From contig NZ_JAQGNT010000088.1 in NCBI RefSeq assembly GCF_028291725.1, positions 1 through 61,236 of the forward strand: DNA of 61,236 bases, in the 5' to 3' direction. The first letter of the stretch is position 1, and the number at the start of each line of letters is the position of its first letter. The notes beneath the pieces were generated by a model that made no database searches, was not told the origin of the DNA, and worked only from the letters and a program-made list of their open reading frames with translations. The position numbers and the translations under genes were made by a program. Source of the stretch: Hydrocarboniphaga sp. GTDB taxonomy: Bacteria; Pseudomonadota; Gammaproteobacteria; Nevskiales; Nevskiaceae. Below are positions 7,962 to 16,736 of this stretch, one piece after another.

Positions 7962-10391
7962 TTGAGACTGCCGAGCCGCATGCTGTTGATACTTGGGGCC
8001 GTGGCTCTTGTGGGTGCTGGACTGCTGGCCGGCGTGTTCTTCGCTGCCCAGTGGCATTACGGCCGGCAATTGCCGCCGGTGGCCGCAATCCGCGATATCC
8101 AGATGCAGGTTCCGCTGCGCGTGTACACGCGCGACGGCAAGCTGATCGGCGAGTTCGGCGCCGAACGTCGCGCGCCGATGCGCTACGAGCAGATCCCGCA
8201 GCGGATCATCGACGCCTTCCTCGCCGCCGAAGACGACCGTTTCTTCGAGCATCCGGGCTTCGACTGGAAGGGCCTGGTACGCGCCGGCTTCGTGCTGATG
8301 ACCACCGGCCAGAAGAGCCAGGGCGGCAGCACCATCACGATGCAGCTCGCGCGCAACGTGTTCCTGAGCCCCGAGCGCAGCTATGTGCGCAAGTTCAAGG
8401 AGATCCTGCTGGCGATCAAGCTCGAGCACGAGCTGAGCAAGCAGGAGATCCTCGAGACCTACCTCAACAAGATCTTTCTCGGCCAGCGTGCCTACGGCGT
8501 TGGCGCGGCCTCGCTGGTCTACTTTGGCGTGGAGCCCGACGAGCTGAGCTGGGCCCAGGCCGCGCTGCTGGCCGGCCTGCCCAAGGCGCCGTCGCGCGAC
8601 AACCCGGTGTCGGCGCCGGATCGCGCCAAGGAGCGGCGCAATTACGTGCTGCGCCGTCTGCGCGATCTGAACAAGATCTCGGAACTGGACTACCAGGCCG
8701 GGATCGCCGAGCCGGTGACGCTGAAGTTCTCGCTGCCGCTGGTCGAGGTCGACGCGCATTACGTCGCCGAGATGGCGCGCGCCGAAGCGGTTGGCCGCTA
8801 CGGCGAGGCCGCCTACACCGGCGGCTACCGGGTGACGACGACGATCGATTCCGCACGCCAGAGCGTCGCCAACCGCGCGCTGCGCAGCGCGCTGATCGCC
8901 TACGACGAGCGCCACGGCTGGCGCGGTGCAGAGACCCATCTGCCCGAGCGCTTGCTGGCCGAGACCACGCTGCAGAAGCCCAGCACGCTGGGTCTGGGCG
9001 CGTTCCTGGATTCGCTGCCGTCCGCCGCCGGCCTGGTGCCGGCGGCGGTCGTGTCGTTCGACGCCGGCAAGCTGCGGCTGCTGTCGCGCAGCGGCCTGAT
9101 CGAGCTCGATCCGGAGGACTACAAGTGGGCGGGCCTGTCTCCCAAGAAAACCGTGCAGCGTGGCGACGTGCTGCGCGTGCGCCGCGATGGCGAGCGCTGG
9201 AAGCTGGCCGAACTGCCCGAGGCGCAGGGCGCGCTGGTCGCGCTCGACCCACGCGACGGCTCGCTGGTGGCGTTGGTCGGCGGCTACGACTTCCTGCTCA
9301 ACAAGTACAACCGCGTGCTGCAGGCGCATCGCCAGGTCGGCTCCGGCTTCAAGCCTTTCCTGTACACCTCGGCGTTCCAGTTCGGCTTCACGCCGGCCTC
9401 GGTGGTGCTCGACGCGCCGGTGGTGTTCGACGATGCCAATCTCGAGAGCGCCTGGCGCCCGGAGAACTACGGCGGCGACTTCAAGGGCCCGATGCGGCTG
9501 CGCGAAGCCCTGGTGCTGTCGCGCAACCTGGTATCGGTGCGCCTGCTGCAGGCGGTCGGCGTGGACTACGCACGCGACTTCATCAGCCGCTTCGGCCTGC
9601 CCAAGGACCGCATGCCGCGGGATCTGTCGATGGCGCTGGGCAGCGGCACGTTCACGCCAATGGAGATGGCGCGGGCCTATTGCGCGCTGGCCAACAGCGG
9701 CTTCCTGATCGACCCGTATTTCATCGACGAGATCAGCGACTCGCGCGGCAAGCAGGTATTCAAGGCCAAACCCAAGATCGCCTGCCCGGAATGCGCGCAG
9801 ATGATCGTCGACAGCAGTGGCGCTGCCGGCAAGGCGGCGGTCGCGCCGGCCTCCGGTGCGAGCGCGGCGAATGCGCCGGTCGCGCAGCCTTCGGGTGAGG
9901 GCCTGGCGCCGCGCGTGGTCGACGCCCGCTATGTCTGGATGGTCGACGACATCCTGCGCGAGGTCGTCACGCGCGGCACCGCAGCCCAGGCCAAGGCGCT
10001 GGGCCGCGGCGACATCCGCGGCAAGACCGGCACCACCAACGACGAGACCGACGCCTGGTTCAACGGCTTTACCAGCCAGCTGGTGGCGATCACCTGGGTC
10101 GGCTTCGACCAGCCGCAGCCGCTGGGCCGCGGCGAAGTCGGCGGCAAGGCCTCGCTGCCGATGTGGATGGATTTCATGCGCGCGGCGCTGAAAGGCCTGC
10201 CCGAGACGGTGATCCCGAAACCCGATTCGCTGGTGCCGGTCGCGGTCGATCCGCGCAGCGGCCACCTGGTACCCAGCGATACGCCGGGCGCCGTCGTCGA
10301 GAACATCCCGGCCGACCGCCTGCAGCAGGCGCAGACCGAAGCCCTGCAGGCGCCGCGCGAGAAATCGGTAGGCGAGGACGATCTGTTCTAG
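7962..10391 (+). CDS. ponA: Penicillin-binding protein 1A (PonA/MrcA)
   Basis: Bifunctional class A penicillin-binding protein of 809 aa that polymerises and cross-links peptidoglycan. A single N-terminal membrane anchor is followed by a GT51 glycosyltransferase domain with EDDRFFEHPG (catalytic Glu90) and GGSTITMQLARN. The transpeptidase domain has SGFK (nucleophile Ser461), SRN (520-522) and KTGTT (from Lys688). An OB-like insert lies between them, as is usual for PBP1A. I set the start at TTG 7962 because GGGGGAG at 7948-7954 sits 7 bases upstream and the membrane segment begins just after; an ATG six codons later is the alternative. Its divergent position next to pilM is conserved in many gammaproteobacteria. 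Confidence 0.95.
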   Translation: MRLPSRMLLILGAVALVGAGLLAGVFFAAQWHYGRQLPPVAAIRDIQMQVPLRVYTRDGKLIGEFGAERRAPMRYEQIPQRIIDAFLAAEDDRFFEHPGFDWKGLVRAGFVLMTTGQKSQGGSTITMQLARNVFLSPERSYVRKFKEILLAIKLEHELSKQEILETYLNKIFLGQRAYGVGAASLVYFGVEPDELSWAQAALLAGLPKAPSRDNPVSAPDRAKERRNYVLRRLRDLNKISELDYQAGIAEPVTLKFSLPLVEVDAHYVAEMARAEAVGRYGEAAYTGGYRVTTTIDSARQSVANRALRSALIAYDERHGWRGAETHLPERLLAETTLQKPSTLGLGAFLDSLPSAAGLVPAAVVSFDAGKLRLLSRSGLIELDPEDYKWAGLSPKKTVQRGDVLRVRRDGERWKLAELPEAQGALVALDPRDGSLVALVGGYDFLLNKYNRVLQAHRQVGSGFKPFLYTSAFQFGFTPASVVLDAPVVFDDANLESAWRPENYGGDFKGPMRLREALVLSRNLVSVRLLQAVGVDYARDFISRFGLPKDRMPRDLSMALGSGTFTPMEMARAYCALANSGFLIDPYFIDEISDSRGKQVFKAKPKIACPECAQMIVDSSGAAGKAAVAPASGASAANAPVAQPSGEGLAPRVVDARYVWMVDDILREVVTRGTAAQAKALGRGDIRGKTGTTNDETDAWFNGFTSQLVAITWVGFDQPQPLGRGEVGGKASLPMWMDFMRAALKGLPETVIPKPDSLVPVAVDPRSGHLVPSDTPGAVVENIPADRLQQAQTEALQAPREKSVGEDDLF

Positions 10392-10396
10392 CGGTC

Positions 10397-10474
10397 GTAG
10401 GTTGGGGTGAGCGCAGCGAACCCCAACGGGGTGCCGCGCAAATGTTGGGGTTCGCGTTGCTCACCCCAACCTAC
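10397..10474. repeat. REP-like inverted doublet, family A copy 1
   Basis: Two arms in inverted orientation. The left arm starts GTAGGTTGGGGTGAGCGCAG (10397) and the right arm is its complement ending at 10474. Each arm also folds by itself (GTTGGGGT with ACCCCAAC). The element begins 5 bp after the ponA stop. Confidence 0.85.
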
Positions 10475-10539
10475 CGACGTCCTCTTCCCCTTTCCGCAGC
10501 CGCGTAATCCATGATATCCATGCAGCCAGGGTCGCAAGC

Positions 10540-11202
10540 ATGCGGCCCGGCTCTTTCGGATACGACCCGGATACGACCATGGGCAAGCGCGCCATAGGCT
10601 TCCAACGCGAGATCGTTGCCGAGGCGGCACGCCTCATTTGCGAGGAGCGGCTGACCGACTACCGCCTGGCCAAGCACAAGGCCGCCGAACGGCTGGGCCT
10701 CAGTGCGCGGTCGCAGATGCCCGAGAATTCGCTGATCCACGAGGCGGTGATCGAGTACCAGCGGCTGTTCGGCGGCGCGGAGTACGCCGAGCATCTGCAG
10801 GCGTTGCGCCGCACCGCGGTGCGCGCGATGAAACTGCTCAGCGAGTTCACGCCGCGGCTGGTCGGCGCCACGGTCAGCGGCGCGACCACCGATGCGCACC
10901 TGGTTCGCCTGCACGGTTTCGCCGACAAGCCCGAGATGCTCGACATGTTCCTGCAGGACCGGAACATCCCCTACGAAACCAGCGACCGCCGCTACCGCTA
11001 TCCGGACGGCCGCACCGAGGACGTCCCGACCTGCGAATTCATGGCCGGCGAGATCGGCATCGAGATGGCGATGTTCCCGGTCGAGCAGCTGCGCCGGGCG
11101 CCGCTGTCGCCGCACGATGGCCTGCCGATGAAACGCCTGACGCTGGAGCAAGCCGAGCGCCTGGCGGAAGAGCCGATCGAGCTGGCCAGCGAAGCGCCGT
11201 AA
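10540..11202 (+). CDS. Conserved hypothetical protein
   Basis: Protein of 220 aa whose function I do not recognise. It has no signal peptide or membrane segment and looks cytoplasmic. The N-terminal third is basic and helical (KRAIGFQREIVAEAARLICE), the centre has a mixed region (LVGATVSGATTDAHLVRLHG, FADKPEMLDMFLQDR) that resembles small nucleotidyltransferase-like folds only loosely, and the C terminus is acidic. An ATG at 10579 (MGKRAIGF) is an alternative start and may be the true one; the longer form has AGGG about 9 bases upstream. A strong terminator follows and is shared with convergent gltA. Confidence 0.7.
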   Translation: MRPGSFGYDPDTTMGKRAIGFQREIVAEAARLICEERLTDYRLAKHKAAERLGLSARSQMPENSLIHEAVIEYQRLFGGAEYAEHLQALRRTAVRAMKLLSEFTPRLVGATVSGATTDAHLVRLHGFADKPEMLDMFLQDRNIPYETSDRRYRYPDGRTEDVPTCEFMAGEIGIEMAMFPVEQLRRAPLSPHDGLPMKRLTLEQAERLAEEPIELASEAP

Positions 11203-11203
11203 C

Positions 11204-11231
11204 AAAAAAGGCCGGCGAGAGCCGGCCTTTT
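11204..11231. terminator. Bidirectional Rho-independent terminator
   Basis: Stem GGCCGGC/GCCGGCC with a GAGA loop (11210-11227), preceded by an A run and followed by a T run. It serves the hypothetical gene on the plus strand and gltA on the minus strand. Confidence 0.9.
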
Positions 11232-11247
11232 CATTGCCCGCCGGGAA

Positions 11248-12543
11248 TCAGCGCTTGTCGCAGGCCACGTAGTCGCGGGTCGCGGCACCAGTGTAGACCT
11301 GGCGCGGACGGGCTATGCGCGTGGTCTTGTCGGCGGTCATCTCGCTCCAGTGCGCGCACCAGCCGACGGTGCGGGCGACAGCAAACATCGGCGTGAACAT
11401 GTTGACCGGGATGCCGAGCGCTTCGTAGATGATACCGGAGTAGAAGTCGACATTCGGGTAGAGCTTGCGCTCCTTGAAGTAGTCGTCGTTCAGCGCGATT
11501 TCCTCGAGCTTCAGCGCCAGCTCCATCTTCGGATCGTTTTCCTTGCCCAGGTGCTTGAGCACCTTGTGGCACTGCTCGCGGATGATCTTGGCGCGCGGAT
11601 CGAAGTTCTTGTACACGCGATGGCCGAAGCCCATCAGGCGCACGCCCTCGACCTTGTTCTTGACCTTGTCCATGAAGTCGGGGACGTGCTTCACGTCGCC
11701 GATCTCGTCGAGCATCGTCAGCACCGCCTCGTTGGCGCCGCCATGCAGCGGGCCCCACAGCGCGGCGATACCGGAGCTGATTGCCGCATACGGATTGCAG
11801 CCGGTGGAGCCGGCCATGCGCACCGTCGAGGTCGACGCATTCTGCTCGTGGTCGGCGTGCAGGATGAACAGCACGTCCAGGGCCTTGGCCGCAATCGGAT
11901 CGACCTGGTAGGGCTCGGCCGGAACCGCGAACATCATGTGCAGCAGGTTGCTGCAATAGTCGAGCTTGTTCTGCGGGTGCATAAACGGCTGGCCGGAGTA
12001 CTTCTTGTAGGCCGCTGCCGCGATCGTCGGGATCTTGGCGATCATCCGATGCGCGAAAATCTCGCGATGCCGCGCATCCTTGTTGTTGGTGGTGTCGTGA
12101 TAGAACGCCGACAGCGCGCCGGTGACGCCAGTCAGCATCGCCATCGGGTGGGCGTCGTGATAGAAACCGTCGAAGAAGCGCTTGACGCCTTCGTTGATCA
12201 TCGTGTGGCGGCGGATCGAGCCTTCAAATGCTTCGAGTTCCGCTTTCTTCGGCAGCTCGCCGTGCAGCACCAGGTAACAGACTTCGATGAAGCTGGAATG
12301 CGCGGCGAGCTGGTCGACCGGGTAGCCACGGTACAGCAGGATGCCCTCGTCGCCGTCGATGTAGGTGATCGAGCTCTTGGTCGAGCAGGTCGAGGTAAAT
12401 CCCGGGTCGTAGGTGAAGATGCCCAGCTTGTCGTACACCTTGCCGACGTCGGCACCCGGCGTGCCGATCGTGCCGGTGATCAGCGGCAGTTCGGTCTTCT
12501 CGCCGGTCTCGTTGTTGACGAGGCTGTATGTCGCTGATGTCAT
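11248..12543 (-). CDS. gltA: Citrate synthase (GltA)
   Basis: Condenses acetyl-CoA and oxaloacetate into citrate at the entry of the TCA cycle, in the cytoplasm; 431 aa, the usual size of the gammaproteobacterial hexameric (type II) enzyme. The catalytic residues are in [10 protein letters not shown] (first His), [10 protein letters not shown] (second His) and PNVDFYSG (Asp). I took the ATG at 12543 (MTSATYSL) because GGAG lies 7 bases upstream; a longer in-frame version has no ribosome binding site. It is monocistronic, with its own promoter and a shared terminator. Confidence 0.97.
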   Translation of the reverse strand: MTSATYSLVNNETGEKTELPLITGTIGTPGADVGKVYDKLGIFTYDPGFTSTCSTKSSITYIDGDEGILLYRGYPVDQLAAHSSFIEVCYLVLHGELPKKAELEAFEGSIRRHTMINEGVKRFFDGFYHDAHPMAMLTGVTGALSAFYHDTTNNKDARHREIFAHRMIAKIPTIAAAAYKKYSGQPFMHPQNKLDYCSNLLHMMFAVPAEPYQVDPIAAKALDVLFILHADHEQNASTSTVRMAGSTGCNPYAAISSGIAALWGPLHGGANEAVLTMLDEIGDVKHVPDFMDKVKNKVEGVRLMGFGHRVYKNFDPRAKIIREQCHKVLKHLGKENDPKMELALKLEEIALNDDYFKERKLYPNVDFYSGIIYEALGIPVNMFTPMFAVARTVGWCAHWSEMTADKTTRIARPRQVYTGAATRDYVACDKR

Positions 12544-12676
12544 CCTATGGCTCCAAACCTGCGTGGTTTCGATCGATTCCGCGTTGCCGCCGTCGACATC
12601 GCTCTCCAGCCGGGAGGGGGATCGGCCTGACGGGCCATTGGGAATTGGACCAAATTCGGGGGCGTGCTGCACCGCG

Positions 12677-12706
12677 ATTATCGCTCCTGATGCGCCCGGC
12701 TTACAA
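12677..12706 (-). promoter_or_regulatory. Predicted promoter of gltA
   Basis: On the minus strand TTGTAA (12701-12706) and GATAAT (12677-12682) are separated by 18 bp. This predicts a 5' leader of roughly 125 bases before gltA, in the intergenic stretch 12544-12776, where no other feature was seen. Confidence 0.45.
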
Positions 12707-12776
12707 CGGAGTCAGATTAAGTCGTCTGGACCCTTACTATCTCCGGGCCGGCTTTTGTCGCACCGCGCCCCAACGC

Positions 12777-12801
12777 AAACGGCCGCCCCGAAGGCGGCCG
12801 T
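12777..12801 (-). terminator. Predicted terminator of rpmE
   Basis: On the minus strand the stem CGGCCGCC/GGCGGCCG (12780-12800) is followed by TTT. It is 19 bp downstream of the L31 gene. The T tract is short. Confidence 0.65.
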
Positions 12802-12819
12802 CGATGCAGCGGCTGAAGC

Positions 12820-13056
12820 TCAGGCGTAGCGCTTGCGGAACTTGTCCACACGGCCGCCGACGTCCAGCACTTTCTGCTTGCCCGTGTAGAACGGGTGGCT
12901 GACGCTGGAGATATCAAGATTCACGAGCGGGTACTCGACGCCGTCGATCGTGGTCTTGTCGCGCGTCTGCACCGTCGAGCGGACGATGAAAACCTGGTCG
13001 GCGCCGACATCTTTGAAGGCGACCGCACGATACTCGGGGTGGATACCGTCTTTCAT
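12820..13056 (-). CDS. rpmE2: 50S ribosomal protein L31, zinc-free type B
   Basis: Ribosomal protein of 78 aa in the 50S central protuberance, forming the bridge to the 30S head. MKDGIHPEYR at the N terminus and SHPFYTGKQKVLDVGGRVDKFRKRY at the C terminus (shown here as a description of the segment 53-77) identify L31. There are no cysteines at all, so this is the C-minus, zinc-independent paralogue (type B, YkgM-like). In several bacteria that form is repressed by Zur; I see no clear Zur box upstream. Confidence 0.95.
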   Translation of the reverse strand: MKDGIHPEYRAVAFKDVGADQVFIVRSTVQTRDKTTIDGVEYPLVNLDISSVSHPFYTGKQKVLDVGGRVDKFRKRYA

Positions 13057-13148
13057 CTGTAAACCAGCTTAGAAACACAAAAGGGCGCGCAGTCTACTCA
13101 AGCCGCCGGCGCGACGCAACGGGCAGCCCGCCCCTCACTCATCCTCGC

Positions 13149-13334
13149 TCACTCGTCCTCGCTGCGGCCGTCGACCTCGAAACCACCCTCGTCGTCGACC
13201 CGCAGGCTGATCACGATCGGCCGGCAGCACACCGAGCAGTCCTCGGTATAGGTCTGCGAGCCGGCGGACAGGTCCAGCTCCAGCGGGATGGATTCCCAGC
13301 AGTAAGGGCAGGTGATCGTGGTGTCTTCGAGCAT
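13149..13334 (-). CDS. CPXCG motif cysteine-rich protein
   Basis: Small acidic protein of 61 aa with two cysteine pairs, CPYC at residues 9-12 and CSVCC at 33-37, and no other recognisable domain. It matches the CPXCG family of small putative zinc-ribbon proteins of unknown function. It lies behind hemW on the same strand, with a REP doublet between them. The alternating acidic C terminus (VDDEGGFEVDGRSEDE) is typical of the family. Confidence 0.8.
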   Translation of the reverse strand: MLEDTTITCPYCWESIPLELDLSAGSQTYTEDCSVCCRPIVISLRVDDEGGFEVDGRSEDE

Positions 13335-13350
13335 GGTGACGCTCCATTGC

Positions 13351-13446
13351 TTTTGTAGGTTGGGGTGAGCGCAGCGAACCCCAACATCGGCGCGAATGAA
13401 TGTTGGGGTTCGCTGCGCTCACCCCAACCTACCCCCAACCTACAAA
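13351..13446. repeat. REP-like inverted doublet, family A copy 2
   Basis: Left arm GTAGGTTGGGGTGAGCGCAG from 13355, right arm ending CCCCAACCTAC at 13432, then a direct second copy of that 11-mer (13432-13442). The outer match extends into CTTTTGTAGG/CCTACAAAAG. The TAG stop of hemW (13440-13442) lies in the duplicated 11-mer. Confidence 0.85.
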
Positions 13447-14633
13447 AGCCCGGTCAGCAGTGTATTCAGATGCTGCAAGCCCAGCGCGGTGGGCGCAATG
13501 CCGGCTGCGCCGATCCGCACCAGGCCCCTGGCCTGCGCATCCGCCAGCGCCGCTGCGAGCAGCGCGCGATCCAGCCCGGTTCGCGACTCGAACTCACTCC
13601 ACGCAAAACCCTCGTCGAGCCGCAGCGCGTTCATGCAGAACTCGAACACCAATTCCTCGCGCGCGACCAGCCGGTCCTCCTGGATCATGCCGGCGCTGCC
13701 GGCAGTCTCCAGATAGGCCTTGGGGTGCTTGTGCCGCGCCCGGCGGCGCGCGCCATTCGCACCACTGATCTTCGCGTGAGCGCCCGCGCCGATACCGAGG
13801 TAGTCACCGAAGCGCCAGTAGTTCAGGTTGTGGCGGGCGCGCCGGCCCTTGCGCGCGTAGGCGCTGACTTCGTAGCGCGTGAAGCCGGCGGCGGCCAGGC
13901 GCTGCAGCCCCCGCTCCTGCATCGCCCAGGCGTCGTCGTCGACCGGCAGCGGCGGCGGATGCGCGGCAAATTCGGTGTTCGGCTCCAGCGTCAGCTGGTA
14001 GTAGGACAGGTGCTCGGGGGACAGCGCGAGCGCGGCTGCCAGGTCGGCATCGGCCTCGCTCGGCGTCTGTTGCGGCAGCGCGAACATCAGGTCGAGGTTC
14101 AGATTGTCGAAACCGGCACGGCGCGCGACCGCGACCGCCGATACCACCGCTGCGGGGTCGTGGATGCGGCCGAGCCGTTTCAGCTGCACGGCGTCCATCG
14201 ACTGCACGCCGAGCGACAGGCGATTGATGCCGGCCGCGCGATAGTCGCGAAAATGCGCCTCGTCGACGGTGCCCGGATTGGCTTCCAGCGTGATCTCGAT
14301 GTCGGCTGCGAAGCTCAGACGCCGCGCCGCGCCGTCGAGAAAGCGCGCCAGCGCGCGGCCGGAGAACAGGCTGGGCGTGCCGCCGCCCATGAAAATGCTG
14401 CTGACGGCGCGCGGCGCGGGGAGTTCGCTGCTCAGTTCGAAATCCAGATCGAGCAGCAGCGCGTCGATGTAGGCGTCTTCCGGGATATCGCTCGCACTGG
14501 CGCCGCGCAGCGCGTGCGAGTTGAAATCGCAGTACGGGCATTTGCGCACGCACCAGGGGAAGTGCACGTACAGCGCCAGCGGAATCTTCGAGGCATCCAG
14601 CGCCGGCGCGGCCGACAACTCCGCGAGTTTCAC
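13440..14633 (-). CDS. hemW: Heme chaperone HemW (radical SAM)
   Basis: Radical SAM protein of 397 aa, related to coproporphyrinogen III dehydrogenase HemN but now regarded as a heme chaperone. It has [18 protein letters not shown] with the CxxxCxxC iron-sulfur cluster motif near the N terminus, the SAM-binding GGGTPS, and the C-terminal HemN_C region with [18 protein letters not shown]. The start is fixed at GTG 14633 because it overlaps the rdgB stop by 4 bp (GTGA); the longer open frame runs antisense-free into rdgB. It forms the third gene of rph-rdgB-hemW. Its TAG stop is supplied by a REP element. Confidence 0.95.
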   Translation of the reverse strand: MKLAELSAAPALDASKIPLALYVHFPWCVRKCPYCDFNSHALRGASASDIPEDAYIDALLLDLDFELSSELPAPRAVSSIFMGGGTPSLFSGRALARFLDGAARRLSFAADIEITLEANPGTVDEAHFRDYRAAGINRLSLGVQSMDAVQLKRLGRIHDPAAVVSAVAVARRAGFDNLNLDLMFALPQQTPSEADADLAAALALSPEHLSYYQLTLEPNTEFAAHPPPLPVDDDAWAMQERGLQRLAAAGFTRYEVSAYARKGRRARHNLNYWRFGDYLGIGAGAHAKISGANGARRRARHKHPKAYLETAGSAGMIQEDRLVAREELVFEFCMNALRLDEGFAWSEFESRTGLDRALLAAALADAQARGLVRIGAAGIAPTALGLQHLNTLLTGLL

Positions 14634-15223
14634 GTCCCGCTCTGCAGCCGCGCCAGCAGCGTGGCCGCAGCCAGAGCGCGATGACTGCAGCGGTTCTTCA
14701 GCGCCGGCGCCAGTTCCGCCGAACTGCAGTGATGCTCGGGCACGAAGAACAGCGGGTCGTAACCGAAGCCCTGGGTGCCGCGCGCTGCGTCCAGGATGCG
14801 GCCGCGCCAACAGCCTTCCGCGATTACCGGTGTCGGGTCGGCGGCGTGGCGCATGAAGCTCAGCACGCAGACGAAACGAGCGGTGCGCTGCGCTTCGGGC
14901 AGGCCTTCGAGCGCATCGAGCAACTTGGCGTTGTTGTCGGCGTCGCTGGCGTTGTGGCCGGCATAGCGCGCCGAATACACACCGGGCGCGCCGTTGAGCG
15001 CCGCGACTTCCAGGCCCGAATCATCAGCAATCGCCGGCAGGCCCGAGACCTGCGCGGCGTGGCGCGCCTTGATCAGCGCGTTCTCGACGAAGCTCGATGC
15101 CGATTCGACCGCGGCCTGGTCGGTGTAGTCGCTGAGCAGACGCAGCGTCCAGCTCAGCGGCGCCAGCAGCGTCTGCATTTCGGTAAGCTTGCCGGCATTG
15201 CGGCTGGCGAGGACGACTTCCAT
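14630..15223 (-). CDS. rdgB: dITP/XTP pyrophosphatase RdgB
   Basis: House-cleaning nucleotide pyrophosphatase of 197 aa that hydrolyses dITP, XTP and related non-canonical nucleotides. It shows the N-terminal [14 protein letters not shown] substrate loop, [34 protein letters not shown] (metal-binding Asp) and the C-terminal [12 protein letters not shown] and SHRALA segments. It overlaps hemW by 4 bp and lies behind rph, with a REP doublet in the gap. Confidence 0.96.
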   Translation of the reverse strand: MEVVLASRNAGKLTEMQTLLAPLSWTLRLLSDYTDQAAVESASSFVENALIKARHAAQVSGLPAIADDSGLEVAALNGAPGVYSARYAGHNASDADNNAKLLDALEGLPEAQRTARFVCVLSFMRHAADPTPVIAEGCWRGRILDAARGTQGFGYDPLFFVPEHHCSSAELAPALKNRCSHRALAAATLLARLQSGT

Positions 15224-15235
15224 CGATTACACCGC

Positions 15236-15298
15236 GTAGCCCAGGTGAAACCCGGGGCTTTCCGCCGTCATGGAGATCCCGGGTTTCACCTGGGCTAC
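15236..15298. repeat. REP-like inverted doublet, family C copy 1
   Basis: Left arm GTAGCCCAGGTGAAACCCGG and right arm CCGGGTTTCACCTGGGCTAC, separated by about 22 bp. The TAG stop of rph (15295-15297, minus strand) is the GTAG head of the right arm. Confidence 0.85.
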
Positions 15299-16014
15299 GC
15301 GGTGCTTGCCAGCGCTTCGCGCTGCGCGGCGAGCAGCTCGCCTATGCCCTTGGACGCAAGGTCCAGCAGCTTGTCGAGTTCATCGCGGCGGAACGCATGG
15401 CCTTCGGCGGTGCCCTGCACTTCGATGAAGTGACCGGCGTCGTTCATGACCACGTTCATGTCGCACTCGCAGCCCGAATCCTCGACGTAGTCCAGGTCCA
15501 GCACCGGCGCGCCGGCATGAATTCCAACCGACACCGCGGCGATCTGGCCATGAATCGGATGGGTCTTGATCTGGCCCTTCTTTCTCATCGCGGTCACCGC
15601 GTCGACCAGCGCCACATAGGCGCCGGTAATCGATGCGGTGCGCGTGCCGCCATCGGCCTGCAGTACGTCGCAGTCGACCGTGATGCTGAAGCCGCCGAGC
15701 GCGGACAGGTCGACCACCGCGCGCAGGCTGCGGCCGATCAGACGCTGGATTTCCTGGGTGCGGCCGGACTGTTTGCCCTGCGCCGCTTCGCGGCGGCCGC
15801 GAGTATGCGTGGCGCGCGGCAGCATGCCGTATTCGGCGGTGACCCAGCCGCCGTCCTTCTTCCAGGCCGGGCCGCGCTCTTCGACGCTGGCGGTACACAG
15901 CACACGAGTGTCGCCGTAGGACACCAGCACCGAACCTTCGGCGTGACGCGTGAACGCGCGGGTGATGGAGATGGGACGAAGCTGGTCGGCAGCGCGGCCT
16001 GAATGACGGGGCAC
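15295..16014 (-). CDS. rph: Ribonuclease PH
   Basis: Phosphorolytic 3'-5' exoribonuclease of 239 aa that trims tRNA 3' ends. It shows [15 protein letters not shown] at the N terminus, [12 protein letters not shown], and the phosphate-binding [15 protein letters not shown], followed by [18 protein letters not shown]. The start is a GTG (16014). Transcription proceeds to rdgB and hemW. The last codon is immediately followed by a TAG that belongs to a REP element. Confidence 0.97.
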   Translation of the reverse strand: MPRHSGRAADQLRPISITRAFTRHAEGSVLVSYGDTRVLCTASVEERGPAWKKDGGWVTAEYGMLPRATHTRGRREAAQGKQSGRTQEIQRLIGRSLRAVVDLSALGGFSITVDCDVLQADGGTRTASITGAYVALVDAVTAMRKKGQIKTHPIHGQIAAVSVGIHAGAPVLDLDYVEDSGCECDMNVVMNDAGHFIEVQGTAEGHAFRRDELDKLLDLASKGIGELLAAQREALASTA

Positions 16015-16083
16015 GTTAGGCTCGTCCGGTGAAATGGGCGGGGATTATACCCCCCGGGCCAGCATCGGTTGCGGCGGGTGAGG

Positions 16084-16160
16084 GTAGGTTGGGGTGAGCT
16101 TGCGAACCCCAACATCAGCGCGGACGACTGTTGGGGTTCGCTGCGCTCACCCCAACCTAC
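16084..16160. repeat. REP-like inverted doublet, family A copy 3
   Basis: Left arm GTAGGTTGGGGTGAGCTTGC (loop slightly changed) and right arm ending CCCCAACCTAC at 16160. It lies between the rph start and the msrQ end. The last codons and TGA stop of msrQ are read from the right arm. Confidence 0.85.
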
Positions 16161-16734
16161 GCATCCGCATCAGCATCAGCAGCGCCCAGATGCCGATGTA
16201 CAGCAGCGGCTCGCGAATGTCTGATTTCACCAGCCAGAAGAAATGCACGCCACCGAGTAGCACCGCCGGGTAGACCAGCTTGTGCAGCTGGCCCCAGCGG
16301 CGCTTGAGCCGGCGCTGCCAGCCTCGCGTTGACGTCACGGCCAGCGGCAACAGCAGCAGCCAGGCGGCGAAGCCCAGCGTGATGTAGGTGCGCTTGATCA
16401 GGTCGGCGGCCAGCTCCCGCAGCGACCATTCCAGATCGAAGGTCAGGTAGATCAGGAAATGTACGCTGACCCAGAAGTAGGCCCAGAGCCCGAGCAGGCG
16501 ACGGATCTGGATCGCCTCGGAGCGCTTGGTGAAGCGCCGCAGCGGCGTCATCGCCAGGCATACCAGCAGCAGGCGCAGCGCCCACAGGCCGGTATTGTGC
16601 TCCAGGAACTCGACCGGATTGGCTCCGAGCTTCGCGTGCAGGATCGAGTAGCTCAGCATCGCCGCCGGATACAACCCCAGTGCCCAGGCCGCGGCGCGCC
16701 ATGCCGTCAGCGGCTTCCAGAACGCGCTCTGCAT
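16147..16734 (-). CDS. msrQ: MsrQ, heme membrane subunit of methionine sulfoxide reductase
   Basis: Integral membrane cytochrome b-type protein of 195 aa that passes electrons from the quinone pool to MsrP. About six hydrophobic helices are visible, with conserved histidines in SVHFLIYLTFD and HKLVYPAVLLGGVHFFW that are candidate heme ligands (ferric-reductase-like domain). ATG 16734 is taken as start; a TTG at 16740 overlapping the msrP stop is an alternative. The C-terminal residues RRLG and the stop are encoded by the end of a REP element. Confidence 0.92.
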   Translation of the reverse strand: MQSAFWKPLTAWRAAAWALGLYPAAMLSYSILHAKLGANPVEFLEHNTGLWALRLLLVCLAMTPLRRFTKRSEAIQIRRLLGLWAYFWVSVHFLIYLTFDLEWSLRELAADLIKRTYITLGFAAWLLLLPLAVTSTRGWQRRLKRRWGQLHKLVYPAVLLGGVHFFWLVKSDIREPLLYIGIWALLMLMRMRRLG

Positions 16735-16736
16735 GT

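Noticed and set aside
7716-10265. Open frame of 849 codons antisense to ponA
   Set aside because: Low-complexity His/Arg/Ala-rich translation, typical of the antisense frame of GC-rich genes; ponA has all its motifs on the other strand.
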